Program-made: the position numbers and the translations under genes
Notes under the pieces: generated by a model
The model's input: only the letters and a program-made list of their open reading frames with translations
Database searches by the model: none
Told to the model about the DNA's origin: nothing
Shown here: one piece after another, positions 17,096 through 27,578 of the stretch
How positions within the stretch are numbered: position 1 is the stretch's first letter
How the letters are laid out: every line of letters begins with the position of its first letter
Source: Methylococcales bacterium
GTDB taxonomy: Bacteria > Pseudomonadota > Gammaproteobacteria > Methylococcales > Methylomonadaceae
Reading direction: 5' to 3'
Assembly: GCA_028712795.1 (NCBI GenBank)
Contig: JAQTPT010000041.1
Location: 1 to 36,470, forward strand
Length of the DNA: 36,470 bases

Positions 17096-17196
17096 ATTTA
17101 TATTTGCATTGACTGTTGATATTATTAACCTAACTTTAAAGCTCTTAACAAAGCTTTACAGCTGAAAGTTGCGTTATATCACTCCTAAATATCCTT

Positions 17197-17223
17197 AAAG
17201 CGGTTTTTTAACCGCTTTTTTTT
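17197..17223 (+). terminator. Rho-independent terminator pointing right, with no plus-strand gene before it
   Basis: Stem AAAGCGGTT (17197-17205), loop TTTT and AACCGCTTT (17210-17218) are followed by T residues to 17223. The T-tract is on the plus strand, whereas both flanking genes (regB, msrA) are on the minus strand. On the minus strand the hairpin could still end msrA, but the following bases are AAGG. Confidence 0.7.
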
Positions 17224-17229
17224 ACCTCA

Positions 17230-17862
17230 TTAATCGAACGACACGCCTAACCCACCCAGCCCACAATACCCCAAGGGTTCTTTAGCAAGATATTGCTGAT
17301 GGTAATCTTCCGCATAATAAAAAACGCTAGCTGGCATAATCTCCGTGGTTATTTGATCAAAACCTTCCAAGGTGAGTCGTTTCTGATAAATTTCTTTAGA
17401 TTCAATTGCCTCATCAAGCTGCTCCTGGCCGTAAGTATATATCCCGGACCGGTATTGTGTCCCTGCATCGTTGCCTTGCCTCATGCCTTGAGTGGGATTA
17501 TGCGCAGTCCAGAACAGCCGGAGTAACTCTGCGTAGGCTGTTAATGCCGGATCATAAACAACTCTCACCACTTCGTTATGCCCGGTCAAGCCGGTGCATA
17601 CCTCATCATAGGTGGGATTGGGCGTATATCCGCCGCTATAGCCAACAGCCGTGCTGAAAATGCCGGGATGTTGCCAGAATTTTCGTTCAGCCCCCCAAAA
17701 ACAGCCCAAGCCAAACAACGCCAGCTGAAGATGTGCCGGAAAAGGCGGCGCAATCGGATTGCCCGTTACAAAGTGCTTATTGGTAATGGGCATTTTTGTA
17801 TCCCGTCCGGGCAATGCTTGCGAAGGATCCGGCAGGGTAAGCTTTTTTGATGAGAAAATCAT
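17230..17862 (-). CDS. msrA: Peptide methionine-(S)-sulfoxide reductase
   Basis: This 210-residue repair enzyme reduces methionine-S-sulfoxide in proteins, using thioredoxin. The catalytic motif [13 protein letters not shown] contains the active cysteine, and [26 protein letters not shown] is strongly conserved. [19 protein letters not shown] and the C-terminal resolving-cysteine segment LGYCGLGG are present; a second C-terminal cysteine found in E. coli MsrA (GVCL) is Ser here (GVSF). The N-terminus with [11 protein letters not shown] aligns with the E. coli protein (212 residues), supporting the start. It is divergent from hslO, another oxidative-stress gene. Confidence 0.95.
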   Translation of the reverse strand: MIFSSKKLTLPDPSQALPGRDTKMPITNKHFVTGNPIAPPFPAHLQLALFGLGCFWGAERKFWQHPGIFSTAVGYSGGYTPNPTYDEVCTGLTGHNEVVRVVYDPALTAYAELLRLFWTAHNPTQGMRQGNDAGTQYRSGIYTYGQEQLDEAIESKEIYQKRLTLEGFDQITTEIMPASVFYYAEDYHQQYLAKEPLGYCGLGGLGVSFD

Positions 17863-17907
17863 GGCTTATGGTATTTTGGCAGAAGAATTCAGATAATATC
17901 AGTTTTT

Positions 17908-18067
17908 AGGCGATTTCCAAGAATGAATACACCCAAATTGCGCAGGATTTTTGTTTATTTTCAAGGCGTAAAAAGGTGCGCATAGCAGGCTATGTAATCC
18001 TTTTTACAACGCAGACAATGGGCAAAAAGACTAGCAAGTTGGGTAAATTCTTTGCCGGAAATCGCCT
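17908..18067. mobile_element. MITE-like palindromic element, copy 2 (short form)
   Basis: This 160-bp element has the same AGGCGATTTCC / GGAAATCGCCT ends as copy 1, lying in the opposite orientation. The terminal repeat extends imperfectly inward (GAAT and ACCCAA blocks on both sides). The centre forms a hairpin with AAAAAGG and CCTTTTT arms flanking CATAG/CTATG, so the whole element can fold back on itself. It occupies most of the msrA-hslO divergent gap and ends 54 bp before hslO. Confidence 0.82.
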
Positions 18068-18121
18068 CATCTTACTGTAAGATTCGATTATCACAAAACA
18101 CATATTTTTAACGGGAGAGTC

Positions 18122-18991
18122 ATGACAGAGCAAGATTTATTACGCCGTTTTTTATTTGAAGATTTAGGCGTCAGGGGTGAATGGGTCAAATTAACAACGA
18201 GTTGGCATTCGGCCAAACAGCATCAACAAGGCCCTCAAAATGCGCGCCTCCAGTTGGGGCAGGCACTGGCTGCCGTCGTCATGTTATCGGCGACAATAAA
18301 ATTTAACGGCTCAATGATACTTCAAGCGCAAGGTGATGGCGACTTTAAAGCACTGGTTGCGCAGTCTACGCATGACCGGAAAATACGCGGCTTGATTCGC
18401 AACAATGCTCATGTCCCTGCGGGGTCATTAGAAACCATGTTTGGACAAGGACGATTAGTGTTAACCATAGAGCCGGACAACGCCCAACCTTATCAGGGCG
18501 TCGTGCCGCTCCAAGGCCATAATTTAGCAGCCGCCTTGCAAGCTTATTTTGAACAATCCGAGCAACTTAAAACCCGCCTGTGGCTGTTTGCTAATGAAAA
18601 CGATGCCGTTGGCTTGTTATTACAGGAACTACCCGCGCAAAACAACGACAAAACAGATTGGGAACGTATCGAAATATTGGCGGACACGGTCACTGAACAG
18701 GAATTGCTGGCATTGGACTGTGAAGACCTGTTGTATAGATTGTTTAATGAAGAAAACGTCAGGGTGTTTGATGCTGAACCTGTTGAGTTTGAGTGCGCCT
18801 GCTCCCGGTCAAGAATCGAAAGGACCCTGCGTGCCTTGGGCAAAGAAGAATTGGAAGACATTTTACAGGAGCAAGGCAGCATCCAAATAACCTGTGAATT
18901 TTGTGGCGAGCAATACCTTTTTGACAGGGTTGATGTAGAAAGCCTGTTGTCTCGGGAAAGCGTAGCCCATTCATCTGAAACCTTGCATTAA
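18122..18991 (+). CDS. hslO: Redox-regulated chaperone Hsp33
   Basis: This 289-residue cytoplasmic holdase is activated by oxidation. The zinc-binding redox switch is intact: ECACS and, about 30 residues later, TCEFCGEQY, which is the CxC...CxxC pattern. The N-terminal domain includes LLRRFLFEDLGVRGEWV and the PYQGVVPL segment. Length agrees with E. coli Hsp33 (292). A good ribosome binding site (GGGAGAG) precedes ATG 18122. It is divergent from msrA, and the next gene follows directly. Confidence 0.95.
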   Translation: MTEQDLLRRFLFEDLGVRGEWVKLTTSWHSAKQHQQGPQNARLQLGQALAAVVMLSATIKFNGSMILQAQGDGDFKALVAQSTHDRKIRGLIRNNAHVPAGSLETMFGQGRLVLTIEPDNAQPYQGVVPLQGHNLAAALQAYFEQSEQLKTRLWLFANENDAVGLLLQELPAQNNDKTDWERIEILADTVTEQELLALDCEDLLYRLFNEENVRVFDAEPVEFECACSRSRIERTLRALGKEELEDILQEQGSIQITCEFCGEQYLFDRVDVESLLSRESVAHSSETLH

Positions 18992-19003
18992 TTGACGATT
19001 AAA

Positions 19004-19834
19004 ATGAAACGATTTTTTCTATTAATTCTGTCTCTTTGGCAGCAACGCCTAAAACTTTATTTCGTAGCCGCCCTGATAGGGGCCATTATTGGCGTCTTGG
19101 TGCTGGCTCCAAGCTATGATTATGTAGATTCTCAGATACATGCAGATAATGCCGCCTCATCAATTGATTATATGTCGGGCCAGTTCAAGGAATTGTTAAA
19201 GGGCAATGTTTTTCAAAATAGCTTGATTCTTTTTTATGCAGAAATTGGCGCAATGCTGGGCTTATTGACCATAGGGATATACAGTTTTTTACATAAGCGC
19301 TTACAACGCATTGATTTGTTAGGAATGGAGCTGAATAAAGACATAGCAGCGATCATACAGCTAGGCGAAGGGGCGTTGCTGGAATTTAAATCCACCTTCC
19401 GTTGGGACATTGAACAATCGCGCACCAATCGTCAACTTGAAGGCGTTGTCCTAAAGTCATTAGCGGGCTTCCTCAATAGCAGCCTTGGCGGCACATTGCT
19501 GATTGGGGTTGCCGATGATGGCGATATTATAGGCCTTGAAAATGATTTCCAGACACTCAAAAAACAGAATGAGGATGGCTTTGAACAAGCCATCATGACT
19601 TCAATAGCCGCAAATCTTGGCGCGGATTTATGTTCACATGTCAGCATTTTGTTTCATGTGATTGGGCACCAAACCATCTGCCGGCTGATTGTTTCACCCT
19701 CATCCAGGCCGGTGTTTGTAGTTCAAGGAAATATCCCAAAGCTTTATGTCCGCACAGGTGGCGCAACCCGTGATCTAAATATTCAGGAAGCGCTTGAATT
19801 TGCGCCAATCAGATGGAAACGATCCAAGGCCTAA
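19004..19834 (+). CDS. Membrane-anchored AlbA_2 (Schlafen-like) domain protein
   Basis: This 276-residue protein has two N-terminal membrane segments (about residues 14-38 and 74-96) with a short exported loop between them. A cytoplasmic AlbA_2 domain follows from about residue 120. The family signature is visible as EGALLEFKSTFRWD and GFLNSSLGGTLLIGVADDGDIIGL, and the domain ends with PKLYVRTGGATRDLN. AlbA_2 domains are proposed to bind nucleotides or nucleic acid; most lack a membrane anchor. The frame is open from TTG 18992, abutting the hslO stop, but ATG 19004 gives a normal N-terminus. It is probably co-transcribed with hslO. Function is not known. Confidence 0.8.
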   Translation: MKRFFLLILSLWQQRLKLYFVAALIGAIIGVLVLAPSYDYVDSQIHADNAASSIDYMSGQFKELLKGNVFQNSLILFYAEIGAMLGLLTIGIYSFLHKRLQRIDLLGMELNKDIAAIIQLGEGALLEFKSTFRWDIEQSRTNRQLEGVVLKSLAGFLNSSLGGTLLIGVADDGDIIGLENDFQTLKKQNEDGFEQAIMTSIAANLGADLCSHVSILFHVIGHQTICRLIVSPSSRPVFVVQGNIPKLYVRTGGATRDLNIQEALEFAPIRWKRSKA

Positions 19835-19883
19835 GATTATCGCGCGCCCAACGGATGACATACTTTCGTAACAATAAAAGTCT

Positions 19884-20050
19884 TGCTTGTTTTTAAAATA
19901 AAATGCTAGCATCCATTGCTGATTACGTGCGAACTCTGCGGGTAATTCTTAGCAACGCCGAGGCCTCTATCACAGTAATTGCTTATCAGGGGTTACTGAT
20001 GGTTTGTTACTAAACCTGCGGGGCTTTAACAATCCAGCAGGCCTTAACCC
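19884..20050 (+). promoter_or_regulatory. Possible structured leader before aqpZ
   Basis: After a weak promoter-like TTGCTT / TAGCAT pair (about 19884 and 19908) the leader holds nested short hairpins: CAGTAA...TTACTG, GGTTT-N6-AAACC, and repeats of CTGCGGG. I do not recognise a known riboswitch. It could be a plain untranslated leader or a small RNA. Confidence 0.3.
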
Positions 20051-20113
20051 GTGAACAATAAAGAGTTAGGTGTCCGGCTTAATTTATTTACTATAAAAAA
20101 CTGGGGAAGAAAC

Positions 20114-20800
20114 ATGAAACAATATAGTGCTGAATTTATTGGAACATTTTGGTTGGTTTTGGGCGGTTGCGGTAGTGCGGTTTTGGATGCGGCATTTCCT
20201 GACCTTGGCATTGGCTTTATAGGCGTGGCTCTTGCCTTCGGTCTAACCGTTTTGACAATGGCTTATGCGATAGGCCACGTTTCCGGTTGCCACCTGAATC
20301 CTGCCGTGACTATTGGGCTTTGGGCGGGTGGACGTATTACAGCAGACAAAATTCTGCCTTATATCATTGCCCAATGTTTGGGCGCCATTGTTGCCGGCGG
20401 CGTTTTATATCTGATTGTCAGCGGCAAAGCCGATTTTACGACTATCGGTGGTTTTGCTTCCAATGGCTACGGCGAGCATTCACCAGGCGGGTACTCTTTG
20501 TTATCTGGACTGGTGACAGAAATTGTCATGACCATGATGTTTCTTTTCATCATCTTATCGGTTACCCATAAAAATGCGCCAAGTGGCTTTGCCGGGCTGG
20601 CCATTGGTCTGGCGCTGACACTCATACACTTAATCAGTATCCCTGTCACTAACACCTCGGTCAATCCTGCAAGAAGCCTTGGCGTTGCAATCTACGCCGG
20701 TGACTGGGCATTAGCCCAACTATGGCTTTTTTGGGTTGCGCCCATTGCAGGCGCGTTAATAGGCGCGGTAATCTATCGGTTTATCAACAGCGAAGAATAA
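20114..20800 (+). CDS. aqpZ: Aquaporin Z, water channel
   Basis: This 228-residue inner-membrane channel has six membrane segments and two half-helices. The first NPA motif is HLNPAVTIG and the second is SVNPARSLG. The selectivity-filter His ([13 protein letters not shown]), Thr and Arg (NTSVNPAR) point to a water-selective channel rather than a glycerol facilitator, which would have Asp in the second half. An open frame extends back to 20051, but ATG 20114 has a GGGGAAG ribosome binding site and gives the standard [15 protein letters not shown] start and normal length (E. coli 231). It is followed by a hairpin terminator. Confidence 0.94.
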   Translation: MKQYSAEFIGTFWLVLGGCGSAVLDAAFPDLGIGFIGVALAFGLTVLTMAYAIGHVSGCHLNPAVTIGLWAGGRITADKILPYIIAQCLGAIVAGGVLYLIVSGKADFTTIGGFASNGYGEHSPGGYSLLSGLVTEIVMTMMFLFIILSVTHKNAPSGFAGLAIGLALTLIHLISIPVTNTSVNPARSLGVAIYAGDWALAQLWLFWVAPIAGALIGAVIYRFINSEE

Positions 20801-20865
20801 CACCCCAATACTCATTGGAGGCGACTTAAGCCTCCTCCCGTGCAGCATCAACCAAAAGTAATATC

Positions 20866-20925
20866 ACCACGAAGTCACGAAGAAAAAGACAACGTAAAAT
20901 CTTCGTGTCTTTGTGGTTTTTCTTG
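20866..20925 (+). terminator. CACCACGAAG-family hairpin serving as aqpZ terminator
   Basis: ACCACGAAG with TCACGAAG (20866-20882) pairs imperfectly with CTTCGTG-TCTTTGTGGT (20901-20917), followed by TTTTTC. It belongs to the same repeat type as the hairpin at 14953-14995. Confidence 0.6.
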
Positions 20926-21134
20926 CTTTATATCAGAATCTTCTGCTTAAGCATTGCCTTGGGTTGCAATCAATTCGCCTACACATCAGACCAACTTCGC
21001 TTCTGCATTTCGTACAGAAATGGCTGAAAATTCGAAGCCATCGGCAATTTAATAATTTAAAAGTCGAAACTCGGCTAAATATCGTCGATAATGCCGGGTT
21101 GTTTTAACCAAGACGCTGGATATTCATTCCCGTT

Positions 21135-24100
21135 ATGAAGTTGGAAAAAATCAAACTTTCGGGTTTTAAATCTTTTGTTGATCAAACGGTAATTCCTATT
21201 ACCGGGAATTTGACCGCGATTGTCGGACCCAATGGTTGCGGTAAATCTAATATTATTGATGCCGTGCGCTGGGTGATGGGCGAAAGTTCAGCCAAGCATC
21301 TGCGCGGCGGCAATATGGCGGATGTCATATTTAACGGCTCGTCAGGACGCAAACCCGTCAGCACCGCAACGGTAGAGCTGGTTTTTGACAACTCCGAAGG
21401 CAAGTTGGGCGGCGAATACGCCCAATACAATGCTATCGCCATCAAAAGGCAGGTTAGCCGCGACGGCCAATCCTCGTTTTCACTGAATGGCTCGCGTTGC
21501 CGGCGCAAAGATATTACCGACTTGTTTTTGGGTACGGGCTTGGGTTCAAGAAGTTATGCCATTATCGAGCAAGGCACTATTTCAAGGATGGTTGAGGCCA
21601 AACCGGATGAACTAAGAGTTCATATCGAAGAAGCAGCCGGTATTTCCAAATATAAAGAACGTCGCAGTGAAACCGAGACCCGGATGAAGAATACGCGGGA
21701 AAATCTGGAACGGCTCGATGATTTGCGCGAAGAAGTTGATAAGCAACTTAAGCATTTGCAAAAACAGGCTGAAAAAGCCGAAAAATATACCGCGCTAAAA
21801 AAGCAGGAGCGCCAGTTTAAGTTAGAGTTGTTGGCGATGCGCTGGAACACCTATCATCAAGCGGCAAAACAGCTGGAAACAAAACTCCAGGTTGTGGCAA
21901 CCGAGCATAACCGCTTGTTTGTGGAATTACGGGATATCGATAATGCAATCGAAGCCAAACGTGCTGAGCACAAAACCCAACAACAGCAATTAAATAAAGC
22001 CCAGGGTGATTATTACACGGTTGTCGCCGAAGTCAGCAGCCTGGAACAAGCGATCAAGCATCATGAAGCAAGCCATGAAGAAACCCTGCTTGAGATCACC
22101 CGTACCCGTCTCCAGGCTGATCAATCAACGAACCAACTTGAGTCTGATTTACAGGCTTTGGATGAAATAAAACAGGCATTATTAGAGGCCGAAGAAAGTT
22201 GGATTATCGCCCAGGAAAGGCAGGAGGATATTTTACAACGCCAGCAAGATACCTTTCAGCAAAGAAGTTCCTGGCAGGCGCAATGGGAAGACTATCGGAC
22301 AATAAGTTCAAAATATAAAGAACAGGCCGAAGTACATCGTGTAAAAGCGATACAATTGGAAAACCAGAACCGTCAATTGCAAATGCGTAGGGATAAATTA
22401 CAAAGCGAGCGCGACGAACTGTCTTCCAGCCAACTGCAAAGTGATATTGAAACGCTGGATGCCGATATTGAAATCATCGGTTTTCAGCGCGATGATCATC
22501 AGGCCCAACTGGAAACCTTGCATCATCAGATTCGCGATCAGCGACAGCAGGTAAAACAGCTCCATGACACCTTGCATGCGTGCCGTTCGGAAAGTCATGG
22601 CATAAAAGGTAAAATAACTTCGCTGGAATTGTTGCAGCAACATGCCATGGGTAAAGATAATAAGAATTTGAGTACCTGGCTGGAGTCTATGGATTTGGGC
22701 GAAAGCCGGCGTTTAGCCGAGTTTATTGATGTTGAGTCAGGCTGGGATACAGCCGTTGAAACGGTGCTGGGTAGCTATTTGGAAGCGATTTGCGTGGCGA
22801 GCACCGAGCCGGTTATCCCTGGCTTGAGCCGCTTGACTAACGAATCACTATCACTGTTTGAAACGAGAGCCAAAACGGCTAAGGAACACTTCGCCAAAGG
22901 CGGGCAAACGTTGCTCGATAAAGTCAATGCGCCCTGGGATTTAAGCGCATTATTGACCGGTGTTTACTGCGCCGATGATAATGAGTCGGCCAGAGCTTTA
23001 TCGGCGCGCGCAAACCCTAATGAATCGGTCATTACCCGGGACGGGGCCTGGTTCGGTCCGGGTTGGTTAAAAATCAGCCATGCCAAAGACAGTAAAGCGG
23101 GTGTTTTACAGCGTGAAAAAGAATTGCGTCTTTTAAAACATCGGCAGGAAGAGCTGCTTGTTGAAATAATCAGCTTCGAGGATCAGTTAGCCGCCACGGA
23201 AACCGAGTTGAAAGAAGCGGAAATTTTGCGCGAGTCTATTCAACAACAGGACAATAAGCTGGGTTCCGAGTTATCCCTTAAAAGTGCGGAATTCAGCGCG
23301 TATTCCACGCGTTGGGAACATCAGCAACAGCGTCTGAAGCATATTGCCAACGACCTTGAGGAGATTATCCGCGAAACGGGAGAAAATGCCGAGGTTATTG
23401 CTGAATCCAGATTATTGCAGGAAGAGGCTGAAACCGTTTTGGCCCGGCAGGAGCAAAACAAGTACGATTTGGATATCTCCAATCAGCTTTTGCAAGCCCA
23501 GCAAGATGATACAGAGCGGGCCGTTAATGAAGCGAGGCAACAGGTTTACAGTTTAAAGGCTCAGATTGAGTCGTTACGGTCTTCTGAAGCTGCAACCAGT
23601 AAACAGATAGATCGACTGAAGATACAACATCAACATTCGATTGACCGGATTGCCGCTCTGGAGGATAAACTCCAGCAAACACTTACACCGCTTGATGAAG
23701 AAAAACAGCAGTTGGAGCAACAATCCCTCGCCAAGGATCAACTGGAAGCCACTCTAAAAAAACAGCGGCTGCTCCAGGAAGCCATTGAATCCGAAATAAC
23801 GCAGCTGTCTGAAGAGCATTCTCGTGTCCAAAGGGCATTGGACAAACAAAAAGAAGCGTTGGATTCCATTCGCTTTGAGTTGCAGGAAAGTAAAGTTCGC
23901 CAGCAAACCATCAATGAACAGCTAAAAGAAATCGGCGCGGATGCCGAGCAGGTTCTAAAGTCCTTGCCGGATCAGGCCGAAGAGCCTCGCTGGAAAAGTA
24001 AGGTTGATGATTTATCGGCGCAAATTGAACGCTTGGGCACGATTAACCTGACCGCGATAGATGAATATAAGGCGCAATCGGAGCGCATGAGCTTTCTGAA

Positions 24101-24647
24101 TGAACAACATGCTGACCTGATTGAAGCCTTGCAAATACTGGATCAGGCGATTAGTAAAATTGATAAAGAAAGTAGGCTGCGTTTTAAGGAAACATTCGAT
24201 AAAATAAACACCGGTCTACAGGAGAAGTTCCCTAAATTATTTGGCGGCGGGCAGGCCTATTTGGAGTTAACCGAGCAAGACTTGCTGGAATCAGGCGTTA
24301 ATATTATTGCCAGACCACCCGGCAAGCGCAATAGCTCCATTCATTTGTTGTCGGGTGGAGAGAAAGCCTTAACGGCAGTAGCGCTGGTGTTTTCAATTTT
24401 TGAACTCAATCCCGCGCCATTTTGCTTGCTGGATGAGGTCGATGCGCCCCTGGATGACGCAAATGTCGGGCGGTTTTCAAAAATGGTGGAAGAGATGTCG
24501 GCATCCGTGCAATTTTTGTATATTTCCCATAATAAAGTCACTATGGAAATTGCAAAACAGTTGGCGGGTGTTACGATGAAAGAACCGGGTGTGTCCCGGA
24601 TGGTCGCAGTTGATATTGAAGAAGCAGTGAGTCTGGCGGAAATCTAA
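21135..24647 (+). CDS. smc: Chromosome segregation protein SMC
   Basis: This 1170-residue ATPase organises and compacts the chromosome as a dimer. The N-terminal Walker A is GPNGCGKSN (about residues 32-40), followed by the SYAIIEQGTISRM segment. A long coiled coil runs to about 500, the hinge is near 510-650, and the second coiled coil runs to about 1010. The C-terminal head has the signature LLSGGEKALTAVAL and Walker B/D-loop CLLDEVDAPLDD. Full family length is present with no break. Its stop shares one base with the zipA start (TAATG), so the genes are coupled. The smc-zipA-ligA order is typical of gammaproteobacteria; kleisin genes are not adjacent here. Confidence 0.97.
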   Translation: MKLEKIKLSGFKSFVDQTVIPITGNLTAIVGPNGCGKSNIIDAVRWVMGESSAKHLRGGNMADVIFNGSSGRKPVSTATVELVFDNSEGKLGGEYAQYNAIAIKRQVSRDGQSSFSLNGSRCRRKDITDLFLGTGLGSRSYAIIEQGTISRMVEAKPDELRVHIEEAAGISKYKERRSETETRMKNTRENLERLDDLREEVDKQLKHLQKQAEKAEKYTALKKQERQFKLELLAMRWNTYHQAAKQLETKLQVVATEHNRLFVELRDIDNAIEAKRAEHKTQQQQLNKAQGDYYTVVAEVSSLEQAIKHHEASHEETLLEITRTRLQADQSTNQLESDLQALDEIKQALLEAEESWIIAQERQEDILQRQQDTFQQRSSWQAQWEDYRTISSKYKEQAEVHRVKAIQLENQNRQLQMRRDKLQSERDELSSSQLQSDIETLDADIEIIGFQRDDHQAQLETLHHQIRDQRQQVKQLHDTLHACRSESHGIKGKITSLELLQQHAMGKDNKNLSTWLESMDLGESRRLAEFIDVESGWDTAVETVLGSYLEAICVASTEPVIPGLSRLTNESLSLFETRAKTAKEHFAKGGQTLLDKVNAPWDLSALLTGVYCADDNESARALSARANPNESVITRDGAWFGPGWLKISHAKDSKAGVLQREKELRLLKHRQEELLVEIISFEDQLAATETELKEAEILRESIQQQDNKLGSELSLKSAEFSAYSTRWEHQQQRLKHIANDLEEIIRETGENAEVIAESRLLQEEAETVLARQEQNKYDLDISNQLLQAQQDDTERAVNEARQQVYSLKAQIESLRSSEAATSKQIDRLKIQHQHSIDRIAALEDKLQQTLTPLDEEKQQLEQQSLAKDQLEATLKKQRLLQEAIESEITQLSEEHSRVQRALDKQKEALDSIRFELQESKVRQQTINEQLKEIGADAEQVLKSLPDQAEEPRWKSKVDDLSAQIERLGTINLTAIDEYKAQSERMSFLNEQHADLIEALQILDQAISKIDKESRLRFKETFDKINTGLQEKFPKLFGGGQAYLELTEQDLLESGVNIIARPPGKRNSSIHLLSGGEKALTAVALVFSIFELNPAPFCLLDEVDAPLDDANVGRFSKMVEEMSASVQFLYISHNKVTMEIAKQLAGVTMKEPGVSRMVAVDIEEAVSLAEI

Positions 24648-25315
24648 TGGATAAAGAACTATTAAGAATTGTAATTATCGCAACGGGTCTGATTATCATC
24701 ATGGGCATGTTGACATGGAGTTATTTAAGAAATAAAAAATCTGAAGAAGACATGGATTTTTATGATGAGCAGGAATTGAAAGGGCAACGTAATAATCCAT
24801 TAACAATGGACGATGTAAAAATAAATAATGAGCCAATAAAAGAGATGGCCGATCATCATTATTATGACCAGGAGGACGCTATTTATGAGCCTGAAGAAGA
24901 TGAGATCGAACCGCCGCCTCGCCCTGCTGTTCCCGCCATTATCCAGTTCAGTCTTGTCGCCAAGTCTGACGAAGGATTTAATGGCATTGATTTGGCTAAC
25001 GCCTTTGGAATTGTTGGCCTTGAGTATGGCAGTTTGAAAATATATGAACGGCTGGACGCTAACCGGCTGGTCGATTTCGGCGTCGCCTGCATGGTTGAAC
25101 CTGGAACATTTCCGGATAGCGGCCTGGACACCTTTTATTGCCCGGGTTTGGTGTTTTTTATGCAGCCCGGCGCGTTGGACGATGCACAAGCCGTTTTTGA
25201 TGATTACCTGGACACCATTCGACTGTTAGCCATAGAGTTGGACGGCATTATCCTGGACCATCACAGAGAACCGCTGAGCGAAGCCACGATACAATCACTT
25301 CGGCAGAGTTTGTGA
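24647..25315 (+). CDS. zipA: Cell division protein ZipA
   Basis: This 222-residue division protein anchors FtsZ to the membrane. An N-terminal membrane helix (about residues 6-25) is followed by a basic RNKK, an acidic Pro-rich linker (EPEEDEIEPPPRP near 80-95), and a C-terminal ZipA FtsZ-binding domain (about 95-222). That domain shows NGIDLANAFGIVGLEYG and YCPGLVFFMQPGALDDAQAVFDD. The linker is much shorter than in E. coli ZipA (328 residues), as in many other gammaproteobacteria. It overlaps smc by one base. The stop is followed immediately by the heptamer repeats. Confidence 0.93.
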   Translation: MDKELLRIVIIATGLIIIMGMLTWSYLRNKKSEEDMDFYDEQELKGQRNNPLTMDDVKINNEPIKEMADHHYYDQEDAIYEPEEDEIEPPPRPAVPAIIQFSLVAKSDEGFNGIDLANAFGIVGLEYGSLKIYERLDANRLVDFGVACMVEPGTFPDSGLDTFYCPGLVFFMQPGALDDAQAVFDDYLDTIRLLAIELDGIILDHHREPLSEATIQSLRQSL

Positions 25316-25324
25316 ACCAAGGCA

Positions 25325-25477
25325 CAAAGGTTAAAGGCACAGTTCCCTTAGCCCTTAGCCCTTAGCCCTTAGCCCTTAGCCCTTAGCCCTTAGCCCTTAG
25401 CCCTTAGCCCTTAGTCCTTAGCCCTTAGCCCTTAGCCTTTAGCCTTTAGCCCTTAGCCTTTAGCCTTTAGCCCTTAG
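25325..25477. repeat. Tandem heptanucleotide array (CCCTTAG), 19 units
   Basis: From 25345 the unit CCCTTAG is repeated 19 times to 25477. The first ten units are identical; later ones carry single changes (one TCCTTAG, five CCTTTAG). Just before it, CAAAGGTTAAAGGCAC (25325-25340) is shared with 17016-17031. The array sits between zipA and ligA, 34 bp before the ligA start codon, in the same operon. Confidence 0.95.
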
Positions 25478-25493
25478 CCTTTTTAATCTTTAA

Positions 25494-27518
<2,025 letters not shown>

Positions 27519-27578
27519 ACTAGAAATGCCGGTAAACAGGGTCATTGACGTAAAAAAGACAACAATACCCCGACTGTG

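Noticed and set aside
25345..25477. CRISPR array or telomere-like sequence
   Set aside because: The repeat is a direct 7-bp tandem with no spacers, so it is not CRISPR. The unit CCCTTAG differs from plant-type CCCTAAA telomeres, and it lies inside a bacterial operon.
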